A stretch of 42,785 bases of DNA from CAZUAQ01 sp964618455 (lineage in GTDB: Bacteria; Planctomycetota; Phycisphaerae; UBA1845; PWPN01): NCBI GenBank assembly GCA_964618455.1, contig CAZUAQ010000046.1, positions 1-42,785 of the forward strand, written 5' to 3'. Below, one piece after another: positions 7,978 to 16,396 of this stretch (its first letter is position 1; each line of letters starts with the position of its first letter). The position numbers and the translations under genes were made by a program. Under the pieces are notes generated by a model. It saw nothing but the letters and a program-made list of their open reading frames with translations, was not told where the DNA came from and ran no database searches.

Positions 7978-8922
7978 CTAACCATTCAGGGGGGCGAACG
8001 CCTTGTCCATCCGTTTCGAGATCTCTTCCATCCGCTTGCGGTCTCCACCAGGAACCTCGGCGGTCGCCCAGCCGGAATAGTCGATATCCTTCAGGGCTTT
8101 CATGACCGCCGGCCAGTTGCAGTCCCCGTCCGTGATCTCGACCTGGAACCCTTTCCAGAGTCCCTCGTTGTTCTGCTTGTCCCGGCTATACTCCTTGATG
8201 TCGAGCTTCACGATCCGTTTGCCGAGGATCCGGATCCACTGTTCCGGCCAGCCCATCCGGACGATGTTGCCCACGTCGAAGTACCAGCCCATGACCGGCG
8301 ATTGGAACTCGTCGAGGTACCGCGCCGCCTCCAGGGGGCTCAGCAGGAAATTGTTCCAGACGTTCTCGACCAGCAGCCGGATCCCATGCTCGGCGGCGAC
8401 CGGGATCACCTCGCGGATGCATTCCTGCGTCCGTCGATAGCAGTCATCGTAGGGCATCTCTGCCGTCACCTTCCCCGCCACGAGCAGCACGCTGCTGGCC
8501 CCATAGGCCTTGGCATCCTTCACCGCCTGCTTAAGAGTACCGATACCCCGTTTTCGCGATTCCGGATCGGGGCTGGACAGCAGGTGCGTGTCGGGCCAGT
8601 TTTTGGAATGGACGACCCCGTGAATCGGCAGGCCCGATTTCTCCCTGGCGGCGAGCACCTCCTCGAGTGGGTGATCATTGGGGGCGCTGAACTCCACGCC
8701 GTCGAACCCCAAGTCCCGCAAGATCTTGAACTTATCGACCATCGGAATCTTCTCGGAGAACATCGCGTACTTCACCGCCTTCAGCAGTCGCTTGCCACGA
8801 TTGGCTCCCGGTTCGCCCTCTTGCCTGTCTCCATAGGCAGACGCCAGCACCGATGCCGCCCCGGCCATCGCACCGCTTCGCACGAGGAAGTCGCGACGGG
8901 ATTGCGCGTTGTTCACGTCCAT
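7978..8922 (-). CDS. sugar phosphate isomerase/epimerase-like TIM barrel, Tat-exported
   Basis: A 314-residue protein. The amino terminus carries a twin-arginine motif (SRRDFLV at residues 8-14) followed by a short Ala-rich hydrophobic stretch, so it should be exported folded. The rest is an AP-endonuclease-2/xylose-isomerase-like TIM barrel with candidate metal ligands in LVENVW, YFDVGNI, KLDIKEY and TAEVPGG. Planctomycetes encode many such secreted isomerase-like proteins, usually of unknown substrate. The ATG at 8922 has GGAG 8 bases upstream. It is divergent from the small gene at 9209 and shares a 286-base intergenic region with it. Confidence 0.85.
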   Translation of the reverse strand: MDVNNAQSRRDFLVRSGAMAGAASVLASAYGDRQEGEPGANRGKRLLKAVKYAMFSEKIPMVDKFKILRDLGFDGVEFSAPNDHPLEEVLAAREKSGLPIHGVVHSKNWPDTHLLSSPDPESRKRGIGTLKQAVKDAKAYGASSVLLVAGKVTAEMPYDDCYRRTQECIREVIPVAAEHGIRLLVENVWNNFLLSPLEAARYLDEFQSPVMGWYFDVGNIVRMGWPEQWIRILGKRIVKLDIKEYSRDKQNNEGLWKGFQVEITDGDCNWPAVMKALKDIDYSGWATAEVPGGDRKRMEEISKRMDKAFAPLNG

Positions 8923-9123
8923 GATCGAGTCTCCGAGTGAAGCTGGCAGTCAGTTGCGCTCCAGGACCTGTCCATCGTGACAGACGATGACGGATGGCCG
9001 GAATGGACAAACTTTAGCAAGGATCGTGTAGCGTTGCCATGACAAAGCCGTCCCAGGAATGTGCCGCCTGCCGGGCTTTTCTTTCTCGGCCACGCGGAAC
9101 ATCAGAAAACTTGGAATCCGGGC

Positions 9124-9152
9124 TTGAAGTACACGATATTATGATCTATAAG
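9124..9152 (+). promoter_or_regulatory. sigma-70-type promoter for the small gene at 9209
   Basis: TTGAAG (9124-9129) and TATAAG (9147-9152) are exactly 17 bases apart, 4 of 6 and 5 of 6 matches to the housekeeping consensus. The surrounding bases are strikingly AT-rich compared with the rest of the window. It points at the plus-strand gene starting at 9209, about 50 bases downstream of the expected start site. Confidence 0.6.
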
Positions 9153-9208
9153 TATATTAGTGTCGCCTGCATGGGGGACGTTTCCTCAGGAACAGGAGTT
9201 GCCTTGCC

Positions 9209-9412
9209 ATGACGCTCAACAGCCAGACGACCGTACGTGATTTACTGACGAACCACCCCGAGGCCTTCGGCATCCTCGCCGGGCACGGCATGTGCGAGGA
9301 CTGCAAGCACAATCCGCCGCCGGTCCCGCTTCAGCATTTCGCCGCCAAGCACTGTGGCGGGAACACCGAGGGGCTGATCCGTGAACTCCAGGGCGCGATC
9401 GAAGCGAGTTGA
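9209..9412 (+). CDS. small cysteine-containing protein, DUF1858/ScdA-N-like
   Basis: A 67-residue protein. The front TTVRDLLTNHPEAFGIL resembles the helix pair of DUF1858 and of the ScdA/RIC amino-terminal domain, families linked to iron-sulfur or nitric oxide biology. It holds three cysteines, two as CEDC at residues 28-31 and one as HCGG at about residue 50. That is compatible with metal or thiol chemistry, but no function can be assigned. AGGAG lies 10 bases before the ATG, and the promoter at 9124-9152 is well placed. The gene is alone on the plus strand between two minus-strand genes, with only 9 bases to the convergent gene end at 9422. Confidence 0.7.
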   Translation: MTLNSQTTVRDLLTNHPEAFGILAGHGMCEDCKHNPPPVPLQHFAAKHCGGNTEGLIRELQGAIEAS

Positions 9413-9421
9413 TTCGATCCG

Positions 9422-11284
9422 TTATCGCGGCACGCCCGTCTCCACCTGCTTCATCGCGAAGTCGTCGAAGTCCACTGCGAATGGCTGATGGTGTGTCGAC
9501 GTTGTCCGGGCACGCAGCCAGACACTGATCGCATCCTCCACCGGCCGACGCGGGTCGCTGACATATGTCTCGAAGATGCCATGGGCTTTCGGCAGAATCG
9601 TGTACCGGATGGTCGCCGCCTCGGGATCCTCCGTCTGCCCGGTCGGGTCCAGGCCCACCATGACCTGGTGCTTCTCGTCCACCGGCCACGTCGAACGAAC
9701 CCTGCCTGACAGGCGATAGGTTTCCGTCCGCTTCAGATCATCAACGCGCTGCACATATCCGCCGTCCACCGTCTTGCCGTTCAGTGACCCGCCCACGATG
9801 CTCGCCAATCGATTGTCCGGCCGGGATGTGTCGGTGACATACCAGTGCGTGGTGTCTGGATCGATGACGAATCGCTCCCAATCATCGGGGGTTCCCGCAT
9901 CGCGGTCCTCGGAATCGAGGTTGCCTTCTTGCATATCGCCGTTGTGCAGCAGACTCTGCTCGAGCACTTTCGTCGTCCAATCCTCTGCCGCGCGGTGGGT
10001 GTATTCAACAACGATCATGTCGAGATTGTAATCCATCTTCCGCGTCCCCTCGAACCAGGCGGTCCCCGACGCGTAGGGATCGCGCGGCTGCTTCATCCAG
10101 GGATTGAATCCGCGATGCGTGCCGAAGGCTTCGAACTCGATGGCGTAGGTCGCGTCCGGTTCGAGATTGACCTCCCCGGGAGCAAAGACGGCGCCGATAT
10201 TGCCGGACTCGGCGGTGGCGGTGTTACAGCCGACGGCAATCTTCGACGTGCCGATCACGGGCCCTTCCGGTCCACCTTTTCGCACGCGTATCCAGACGCG
10301 CTGCAGGCGCAACGGCCGCTGCTCCGTCGACACGGCGGCATAGAGCGTCACCGACGCCAGCCCCTGACCCATCGCCTTGTACGTCTGCACCCATTTCGGA
10401 CCCCACTTCGTCAGACCGGCGAACTCTTGCTGGACGCGCTTGTTGTAGGGGATGTACAGGCCGTCGCCGTCCCCGGAGACGAAGCACCACAGGTCCTTGT
10501 CGGTCGAGGTGGCTTTCCCGTCGACGATCCGATAGCACGCCCCGCCGACATACACATCGTCATGCCAGTAGCCCTGAAACCCGCCGCCCTCGGCTGGGCG
10601 GATGTAGACCGCGTAGAGCTGACCGTAGTCGGTGGGCACCTCGCCGGAATTCCAGCACGCGGCGTAGCGGATGTTCAGGACCCCTCCGGCATTGACATTC
10701 AGCACGGGCACCGCCGGCCCGATCTGCTTCCAGGCTGTGGGCTCGGCATCCGAGACCTTATGGATGCTGACCAGGAACTCCTGCTCGAGCGGGCCGCCGC
10801 CATCGACGCCATCGTGAGCGAGCTTGAACCCGACGTTTGTGACGGATGAGCCCCGAGCCACGAACGTCTGAAGATAGCCTTCGGTCGGCTCCGGATCCCA
10901 TGCCTGCTCCTTCATGACGCCGTACCAGACATTGGGCGCGACGTGACGGTCGAACGTGTCGCCGTGGGCCATGAACTGGTTCGTGATGATAAGCGGACGC
11001 ATGAAGTGGCCGGGACCGACGACTCCGAATGTGTAGGCCCCTGCGTTTCCGCTGAGGATATGCCATCCAGATGGGTACGTCTCCCAGGTGCGCGCCGCCA
11101 TGGATTCGCCCTCGCTCCCATACGGTGTGGCGAACGTCAGAACGGTCATGTACGGATAAAGCTGATCGGAACCGGGAACGATGGGGCCCCACACGCGCCC
11201 GCTGATGGCGACCTGGGCGGAGAGGCTCGCGGCTGCGCACAGTGAAACGATGATCACCGCGATGAGGCGGATTGAGCAGGGCAT
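9422..11284 (-). CDS. large secreted protein of unknown function
   Basis: A 620-residue protein starting with a clear Sec signal peptide (MPCSIRLIAVIIVSLCAAAS..., cleavage near SLSAQ). ATG 11284 is chosen because the signal begins there and GGAG lies about 10 bases upstream; the open frame extends 13 codons further. The body is rich in Gly, Trp and Tyr and lacks membrane segments. The last third (from NGDMQEGNLD to the end) reads like a carbohydrate-binding jelly-roll: NGDME-type opening, Y-RLSGRVRS and VDFDDFAMK closing strand. I do not recognise the first 400 residues. A role in binding or processing an extracellular polymer is a guess from export and the CBM-like end. Confidence 0.75.
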   Translation of the reverse strand: MPCSIRLIAVIIVSLCAAASLSAQVAISGRVWGPIVPGSDQLYPYMTVLTFATPYGSEGESMAARTWETYPSGWHILSGNAGAYTFGVVGPGHFMRPLIITNQFMAHGDTFDRHVAPNVWYGVMKEQAWDPEPTEGYLQTFVARGSSVTNVGFKLAHDGVDGGGPLEQEFLVSIHKVSDAEPTAWKQIGPAVPVLNVNAGGVLNIRYAACWNSGEVPTDYGQLYAVYIRPAEGGGFQGYWHDDVYVGGACYRIVDGKATSTDKDLWCFVSGDGDGLYIPYNKRVQQEFAGLTKWGPKWVQTYKAMGQGLASVTLYAAVSTEQRPLRLQRVWIRVRKGGPEGPVIGTSKIAVGCNTATAESGNIGAVFAPGEVNLEPDATYAIEFEAFGTHRGFNPWMKQPRDPYASGTAWFEGTRKMDYNLDMIVVEYTHRAAEDWTTKVLEQSLLHNGDMQEGNLDSEDRDAGTPDDWERFVIDPDTTHWYVTDTSRPDNRLASIVGGSLNGKTVDGGYVQRVDDLKRTETYRLSGRVRSTWPVDEKHQVMVGLDPTGQTEDPEAATIRYTILPKAHGIFETYVSDPRRPVEDAISVWLRARTTSTHHQPFAVDFDDFAMKQVETGVPR

Positions 11285-11345
11285 CTTCCGGTTCTCCAAA
11301 ATGATTCGAGCACCCAGGTTCAATGAGACTGGGCCGCCCGTAGAG

Positions 11346-12413
11346 CTACTTCAATTCGACGTTTTGTTTTCCCTTGCGGACCTTACCGATGGGCAGAGCG
11401 TCGATGCGCCGGCGGCGGAAGTGGCCGATCACCGGCTGGGCGAAGGTGGGCCGGACCGCCAGCACGTAACCGATGCCCATGTTGAACGTCTTGAACATCT
11501 CCGAACGGCTGACACCGATGGATTGCAGGTACTTGAAGATCGGTGGAATCTGCCAGGACTTCGTGTCGATCTGTGCGGCGCAGTTCTCGGGCAGCATGCG
11601 TACGACATTGCCGGGCAGCCCCCCGCCGGTAATGTGGGACATGCCGCGGATGACGCGCTTGACACGATAGCGCCGCAGCACGGAGATCACATGGCGGACG
11701 TAAATGCGTGTGGGCTTGAGCAGTTCGTCGCCGATGGAGCAGCCGATCTCGGGCACGACGCTGTCGTACTTCAGCCTGGCTTCTTTAAAGACAAGCCTTC
11801 GGGCGAGCGAATATCCATTGGAATGGATGCCACTGGAGGGCAGGCCGATCAGGATGTCCCCGGGCTCGATCTCGGATCCGTCGATGACGCGATCACGCTC
11901 GACCGCCCCCACGGCAAAACCGGCCAGGTCGAAGTCGCCGGCCTTGTACAGATCCGGCATCTCCGCCGTCTCCCCTCCAAGCAGGGCGCAGCCCGCCTCG
12001 GTACACCCGGCTGCGACCCCTTCGATGATCGACGCCACGGTCGGCGGATCAAGTTTATGAACGGCAACATAGTCGAGGAAGAAGAGCGGCTCGGCCCCGA
12101 CGGTGAGCATGTCGTTGACGCTCATGGCGACGAGGTCGATACCGACGGAGTCGTAGTAGCCCGATTTCTGAGCCAGCAGCACCTTGCTGCCGACGCCATC
12201 GGTACAGGCGACGAGGACGGGGTCCTTGTAGTTCCGTTTGAAGAGATCCTCGCGGTAGTCAAGGCGGAACATGCCGGCGAAGCCGCCATGCGCCCCGATC
12301 ACCCGCGGCCCGTAGGTGTTGCGCACGACCGGCTTGATCAACTCCACCAGTGCGTCATTGGCGGAGATATCGACGCCGGCATCCTTGTAGGAGATCTTCC
12401 GTTTCTTGGCCAT
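11346..12413 (-). CDS. purM: phosphoribosylformylglycinamidine cyclo-ligase
   Basis: A 355-residue AIR synthetase, the fifth step of purine synthesis, which closes the imidazole ring with ATP in the cytoplasm. Family marks are DAGVDI near the start, TDGVGSK at 71-77, SVNDMLTVGAEPLFFLDY around 98-115, GGETAEMP at 146-153, PSSGIHSNGYSLAR, and SHITGGGLPGN. Length is normal. The start at 12413 has no obvious Shine-Dalgarno sequence. No other purine gene is adjacent. The extra carboxy-terminal tail is Lys/Arg-rich. Confidence 0.95.
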   Translation of the reverse strand: MAKKRKISYKDAGVDISANDALVELIKPVVRNTYGPRVIGAHGGFAGMFRLDYREDLFKRNYKDPVLVACTDGVGSKVLLAQKSGYYDSVGIDLVAMSVNDMLTVGAEPLFFLDYVAVHKLDPPTVASIIEGVAAGCTEAGCALLGGETAEMPDLYKAGDFDLAGFAVGAVERDRVIDGSEIEPGDILIGLPSSGIHSNGYSLARRLVFKEARLKYDSVVPEIGCSIGDELLKPTRIYVRHVISVLRRYRVKRVIRGMSHITGGGLPGNVVRMLPENCAAQIDTKSWQIPPIFKYLQSIGVSRSEMFKTFNMGIGYVLAVRPTFAQPVIGHFRRRRIDALPIGKVRKGKQNVELK

Positions 12414-12536
12414 GGAGGCACTTTAGCCGGAGCCGACGGCGCGAACAACCAACGCCTGACATTGTGATGAGACCGTGCGGTCGACAGGCGTGCTACAGGG
12501 TAGAAGGGTCCGGTTCAAGTAAGGGCGCGTTGCCTC

Positions 12537-12899
12537 TCAGCCAGTCGTCGCCACGCCGAGCGATTCAAGGGCCTGCTCCCGATCCGGCATCAACGTCAGG
12601 AAACGATCCTGGCCCGTCATCCGGAAAACCTGCCGCAGTTGATCCTGCAGACCGCAGATCACGAGTTCCCCGTGGTGAATATCCACCAGCTGCTTGAGGC
12701 TCAGCAGGAGGGAGAGCGCACGGGAGGCAATGAACCGTACGCGGGCGAGATCGATCACCATCCGCTTACTCTCACAACGTCCGAGAATCTCGTGCAACTC
12801 GTCGGACATCTCCTCGATTTCAGGGCCATCGCAGATCCCGGGGACGATAAACTCGATTAGCACGACATCGTCCACCCGGTGGGTTCGAAAATGCAGCAT
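12537..12899 (-). CDS. STAS-domain protein (anti-sigma factor antagonist-like)
   Basis: A 120-residue single STAS domain. The usual phospho-site loop of SpoIIAA-type antagonists (D-S-S-G) reads A58-S59-R60-A61 here within RFIASRALSLLL. The position of the regulatory serine therefore appears to be Arg, although Ser59 remains next to it. ATG 12899 is preferred because GGAGG sits 7 bases upstream; the frame extends seven codons further. STAS proteins bind kinase/anti-sigma partners. The nearest candidate is the degenerate kinase-like protein two genes upstream on the same strand. With the altered loop it may be a constitutive binder rather than a phospho-switch. Confidence 0.82.
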   Translation of the reverse strand: MLHFRTHRVDDVVLIEFIVPGICDGPEIEEMSDELHEILGRCESKRMVIDLARVRFIASRALSLLLSLKQLVDIHHGELVICGLQDQLRQVFRMTGQDRFLTLMPDREQALESLGVATTG

Positions 12900-12953
12900 G
12901 ACAGGCCTCCCTCTCCTCACTCCATCGGCAGAGGCTGCCCGGCGATTGAACAG

Positions 12954-13523
12954 TTATCGCCTTGCCGAGACTTTGCCGTCGTGCCGGACCTTTGCGGAGG
13001 ATGCCGATTCATCTTCCGCCCTGCGTATCCTCCACACACCAACTTCGGAAGGCAGGTTATCGTGCCATCCGGAACCGCGATCCACGTACACCCGACCGAC
13101 CCACCCCTGTCTGTCAATGGCACCCACGTAGTAAGCGGGAGGCTTCTCATCCGGATCCGAGCGTGTCCAGAATACGGCCGGACCTTGCATTTTGAGCCCG
13201 TGCACCACATATCGTTGGAGGTCCGGATTGGGAGGATTCGTCAGTTGCCCTTCATCCACCTTGAGCTCGATCAGGAGGGACTGCTTCGTCCGTCCGGGAA
13301 ACTCCTGCTCGAATACATACGTGCCGGTGGTCAGGCAAGCCTCACCACGTTTCTGATCGGCGAGAGACTCATAATCCAGACGAGCGAGTTGCTCCCAGTA
13401 CCCCCGCCGCTCGAGTGGACCGTACGAACGCGCTGCCCCCACGCCGTACCCGATGAACAGGGTGATCCCTGCGAGAACGAGCGTGGCGACCATAGCGATC
13501 GTAATCTTGGTGGCACGGTTCAT
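12954..13523 (-). CDS. hypothetical membrane-anchored protein
   Basis: A 189-residue protein with an uncleaved-looking hydrophobic segment at residues 7-30 (KITIAMVATLVLAGITLFIG) and a soluble remainder with no cysteine cluster or repeat. It should face the periplasm. I do not recognise a family. The ATG at 13523 follows a weak GGGAT site. It lies between the STAS gene (54 bases downstream) and the kinase-like gene (56 bases upstream), all on one strand, so a common transcript is likely. Confidence 0.65.
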   Translation of the reverse strand: MNRATKITIAMVATLVLAGITLFIGYGVGAARSYGPLERRGYWEQLARLDYESLADQKRGEACLTTGTYVFEQEFPGRTKQSLLIELKVDEGQLTNPPNPDLQRYVVHGLKMQGPAVFWTRSDPDEKPPAYYVGAIDRQGWVGRVYVDRGSGWHDNLPSEVGVWRIRRAEDESASSAKVRHDGKVSARR

Positions 13524-13579
13524 GCGTAAGATCCCAGAGCTTCACTTCGCCGCGTGATCGCGGCAGTCGACATCGTGTC

Positions 13580-14761
13580 CTACCTTTCATTCGGTTCCTC
13601 TGAAGCAGGCGCCAGCGCCCTTTCAATCTCGCGGAAGAGGTCTCTTCCGGTCAGCGGTTTGCTCACGCAGACCACCCGATCGAGAGAGGATTTCATGCGC
13701 ATCTCGTTGGGCGCCGTCATCAGGATGCATGGCAAATTCGGTGCGCAGGCTCGCAGCTCCCGGATGCGCTCGGTATCGACCGATGAGTGAGGGCCGTGGC
13801 CGAGGATCGCAAGGTCGAAGGACGCCTCCCCACCGCGGAGGTGCTCCATGGCATTGCCGATCTGCTCGAACACCTCGACGCCATAGCCCTGCCGTTCGAG
13901 AATGAATTGTAGATAGCGACTGACCATCGCTTCAGGTTCAACAAGAAGGATGCTTTCACCGCTTCCCCGGCCGTTCTCATTCCGAGATACACCGCTGGAA
14001 TGAGGCACATACAGATGGACTTCCACATCAGGACCCGGTGGAGCCCAGCCGATCGGGACTTCGGATTCCACGGTCTGTTGGGATCCTGGGACGTGGACCT
14101 GCCGCCATCCGTTCGCCAGGCCGAGAACATCCAGCAGCTCGTCTCGAATGCGACAGGCGGAGTCGCGCGGAACGAAGAGGATGCGTATCCTCAACCAGCA
14201 TGTGGATGGATCCAGCGGAAATGGCAGTAACGCCTCTGATGAATCCACTGGATCAACCTTGATCTGGATTTCCCCCTCCGCCAGCACACAACCGAGCGCA
14301 ATCAGCCACTCGTTCAAGACCACGAGGCTCGATCCCGGCAATGGCACCTTCCCGATCTCGTCCGGTACATGGACCTTCGCCGTCACCGCCCGGGGAACCA
14401 GCTTGCGCGCGAGCCCCCACGCATCATGGACCAGGTCACGCAGCACGATTGAGCGTTGCGAAGCATTCTCCGGATCGGCCATGACATCCAGCGCGCGAAT
14501 CAACTCGGCGCTCTGAGCCGAAGCCTTGAGTACATCCTCGAGCATCTGGCGAAGGGCGGAGGCATCCACGTCCTTCGCCTGCATGATCCAATCCACATTA
14601 CCTCGAATGACGCTCAGCAGATTATTCATGTCATGACAGGCAGCACGCGTGATTTCCGCGAGGTTCGCGTGCGGAGCGCCCTCGCGAACAGGCCCTTGCA
14701 CGACACCGGAACCGGTGACAGCCCGTCCATTCTTGGTTTTTCGCGAAGTGCCGTGTATCAC
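13580..14761 (-). CDS. degenerate hybrid histidine-kinase-like protein with pseudo-receiver
   Basis: A 393-residue soluble protein if read from GTG 14761, which has GGAG 8 bases upstream; TTG 14794 would add 11 residues. Residues 41-50 (ACHDMNNLLS) match the HisKA box of the HD.NNLL type with His43. The ATPase region that should follow is hard to recognise: the N-box appears only as LNEWLIALG, and no clear G-boxes follow. The carboxy-terminal domain (about 275-385) has the receiver pattern, starting ILLVEPEAMVSRYLQF and ending with the conserved Lys in VSKPLTGRDL, but the acceptor strand reads FDLAILGHGP, with Gly where the phospho-Asp belongs. It is probably a signalling scaffold or pseudo-kinase. 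Confidence 0.7.
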   Translation of the reverse strand: MIHGTSRKTKNGRAVTGSGVVQGPVREGAPHANLAEITRAACHDMNNLLSVIRGNVDWIMQAKDVDASALRQMLEDVLKASAQSAELIRALDVMADPENASQRSIVLRDLVHDAWGLARKLVPRAVTAKVHVPDEIGKVPLPGSSLVVLNEWLIALGCVLAEGEIQIKVDPVDSSEALLPFPLDPSTCWLRIRILFVPRDSACRIRDELLDVLGLANGWRQVHVPGSQQTVESEVPIGWAPPGPDVEVHLYVPHSSGVSRNENGRGSGESILLVEPEAMVSRYLQFILERQGYGVEVFEQIGNAMEHLRGGEASFDLAILGHGPHSSVDTERIRELRACAPNLPCILMTAPNEMRMKSSLDRVVCVSKPLTGRDLFREIERALAPASEEPNER

Positions 14762-14871
14762 GATGTGGACTCCGGATCGGGGCCCAAGACACAAGGGCTC
14801 GGGTGTCCTCAGCGAGCCTGATGGGGAACACGTTTGAATCTGACAGATGCTGTGTTTTTCAATTCCAAGAG

Positions 14872-14901
14872 ATTCTACCCTTGTTGGCGATCACCGGCCA
14901 A
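14872..14901 (-). promoter_or_regulatory. possible promoter of the kinase-like gene
   Basis: On the minus strand TTGGCC (14901-14896) and TAGAAT (14877-14872) are 18 bases apart. The -10 element is a 5 of 6 match; the -35 is weak. It lies about 110 bases before the GTG start at 14761. Confidence 0.3.
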
Positions 14902-14939
14902 GATCGACCACACCACATTGGGTTCAGGTATGGGTGAAA

Positions 14940-15542
14940 CTACTTCGCGCCGGCGGGACCGACGAACAGGGCCACCAGCCAGGTGATGGCCGACACGCCG
15001 AGCGTCGCCCACGCCACGTAACCGATGAGGGCCTTCGTTCGCATCGACATATGGCGAAATGGACGGTCCAGGAGCGTGAGGACGCGGACCGCGATCGGCA
15101 GCATCAGCGAACCTGCCGATCGCCACGATCGAGGAAGTCGGACCCTGGACGCAATCGATCCTACTGATACTGTATCACTCTTGGTTATCTTGGTTTGAGC
15201 AGGGAGGGATGGGGTCTTGGGATCATCTTCCTGGTCGTCGAGGCCTGGCAGGTGGGCGCACTCATCATCGGAGAAGTCCAGGGCCTCGTCCTCTGGTTCG
15301 CCAGAGACGGTGTCGCTGCCGTAAGGCGTTTCAAGCAGACTCGAGCCGCTGCGTCGGTTATTCTCGGCAGCCTCCGGGGAGGGTGTCGGCGGCGACTCGG
15401 CTGAGGTGGCGAACAAGGCTTCCAGTTCGGCCAGATCCCTGGTGATGTCCTCCGTCTCATCCCCCTCGTTCTCCTCGGGGGGAGGCTGAGGTGGCGAGGA
15501 AGGGGCTTCCGGAGATTCCTGGGTGACGGTGTCCTCGGGCAT
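14940..15542 (-). CDS. acidic proline-rich membrane protein, unknown
   Basis: A 200-residue protein. ATG 15542 has AGGAG at ideal spacing (6 bases), which settles the start; the frame continues 38 codons upstream. The first 120 residues are very acidic and rich in Pro, Ser and Glu, likely disordered. The carboxy terminus has a basic stretch (RVRLPRSWRS) and two hydrophobic segments, the last (ALIGYVAWATLGVSAITWLVALFVG) reaching nearly to the end. No family recognised. It is divergent from rsmE, with about 100 bases between the two starts. Confidence 0.65.
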   Translation of the reverse strand: MPEDTVTQESPEAPSSPPQPPPEENEGDETEDITRDLAELEALFATSAESPPTPSPEAAENNRRSGSSLLETPYGSDTVSGEPEDEALDFSDDECAHLPGLDDQEDDPKTPSLPAQTKITKSDTVSVGSIASRVRLPRSWRSAGSLMLPIAVRVLTLLDRPFRHMSMRTKALIGYVAWATLGVSAITWLVALFVGPAGAK

Positions 15543-15643
15543 GAGATCTCCTGCACGGTGAAGATGCTTCCGATCGTCTGCCGGAAGCATCGGCAAGACA
15601 GCGGACGTTCTTGATGGCTCCTGCGAGCGAGGCCGGTATTCGC

Positions 15644-16393
15644 ATGTCCCATGCACGTTTTTATGTCGAGCAGCTCACGGAAGGCCTTGTGGAGCTTCCC
15701 AAGGAGGAGAGTTCCCACGCCGCGGCCTCCCGCCGGCTGGCGGTCGGGGAGACCGTCATGCTGACGGACGGCATGGGACGGGAAGCTCTGGGGCATATCG
15801 TGGCCGTGGATCGACGGCGGATGCAGGTGGATGCCGATCCCCCCGTCACCCGCCCGCGCCCGTATCCGACGTGGGCCCTGGCCACGGCCATTCCAAAGGG
15901 GCCACGGCAGGATGTCCTCATCGAGAAATGTGCGGAACTGGGCATGGCCTCGCTCTGGCCATTGAAAACCGAGCGATCCATCGTGCACCCGAAGGAGCAT
16001 TCGCTCGTCAAGTGGCGCCGCCGGGCGATTGAGGCGATGAAGCAGTCGGGCCAGTGCCATCTGCCGGAGATTCGAGAACCGATGCCGCTCGACACTGCCG
16101 TCCGATCGGCCGATCCGACCACGTACGATCTGCGTCTTGTCGCGAACAGCCAGGGTGATTCGGAAGCGGAAAGCTATCTTGCGGGAAAAGAACTCGTGAC
16201 GCGGCTCCATGGCGCGCGCCAGGTCATCGTGTTCATCGGTCCGGAAGGCGGTTGGAGTCCCAGCGAGCTCGAAGCGTTCATGCAGGCCCATGCCACACCG
16301 ATCTCCCTCGGTCCGAACATTTTGCGTATCGAGACCGCCGCCATGGCCATCGGCAGTCTGATCCATAGCATCAATCGTCCACAAAGTGAATGA
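15644..16393 (+). CDS. rsmE: 16S rRNA (uracil1498-N3)-methyltransferase
   Basis: A 249-residue SPOUT methyltransferase that modifies U1498 in the 30S decoding region. It has the amino-terminal PUA-like domain (RFYVEQL...) and the trefoil-knot SAM site: the segments KCAELGM, FIGPEGGWSPSE and LGPNILRIETAAM are the family signatures. ATG 15644 is chosen because homology (MSHARFYV) starts there; ATG 15614 lies upstream without a ribosome site. It reads opposite to most of the window. The next gene starts 4 bases after the stop codon, which implies translational coupling. Confidence 0.93.
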   Translation: MSHARFYVEQLTEGLVELPKEESSHAAASRRLAVGETVMLTDGMGREALGHIVAVDRRRMQVDADPPVTRPRPYPTWALATAIPKGPRQDVLIEKCAELGMASLWPLKTERSIVHPKEHSLVKWRRRAIEAMKQSGQCHLPEIREPMPLDTAVRSADPTTYDLRLVANSQGDSEAESYLAGKELVTRLHGARQVIVFIGPEGGWSPSELEAFMQAHATPISLGPNILRIETAAMAIGSLIHSINRPQSE

Positions 16394-16396
16394 AGC

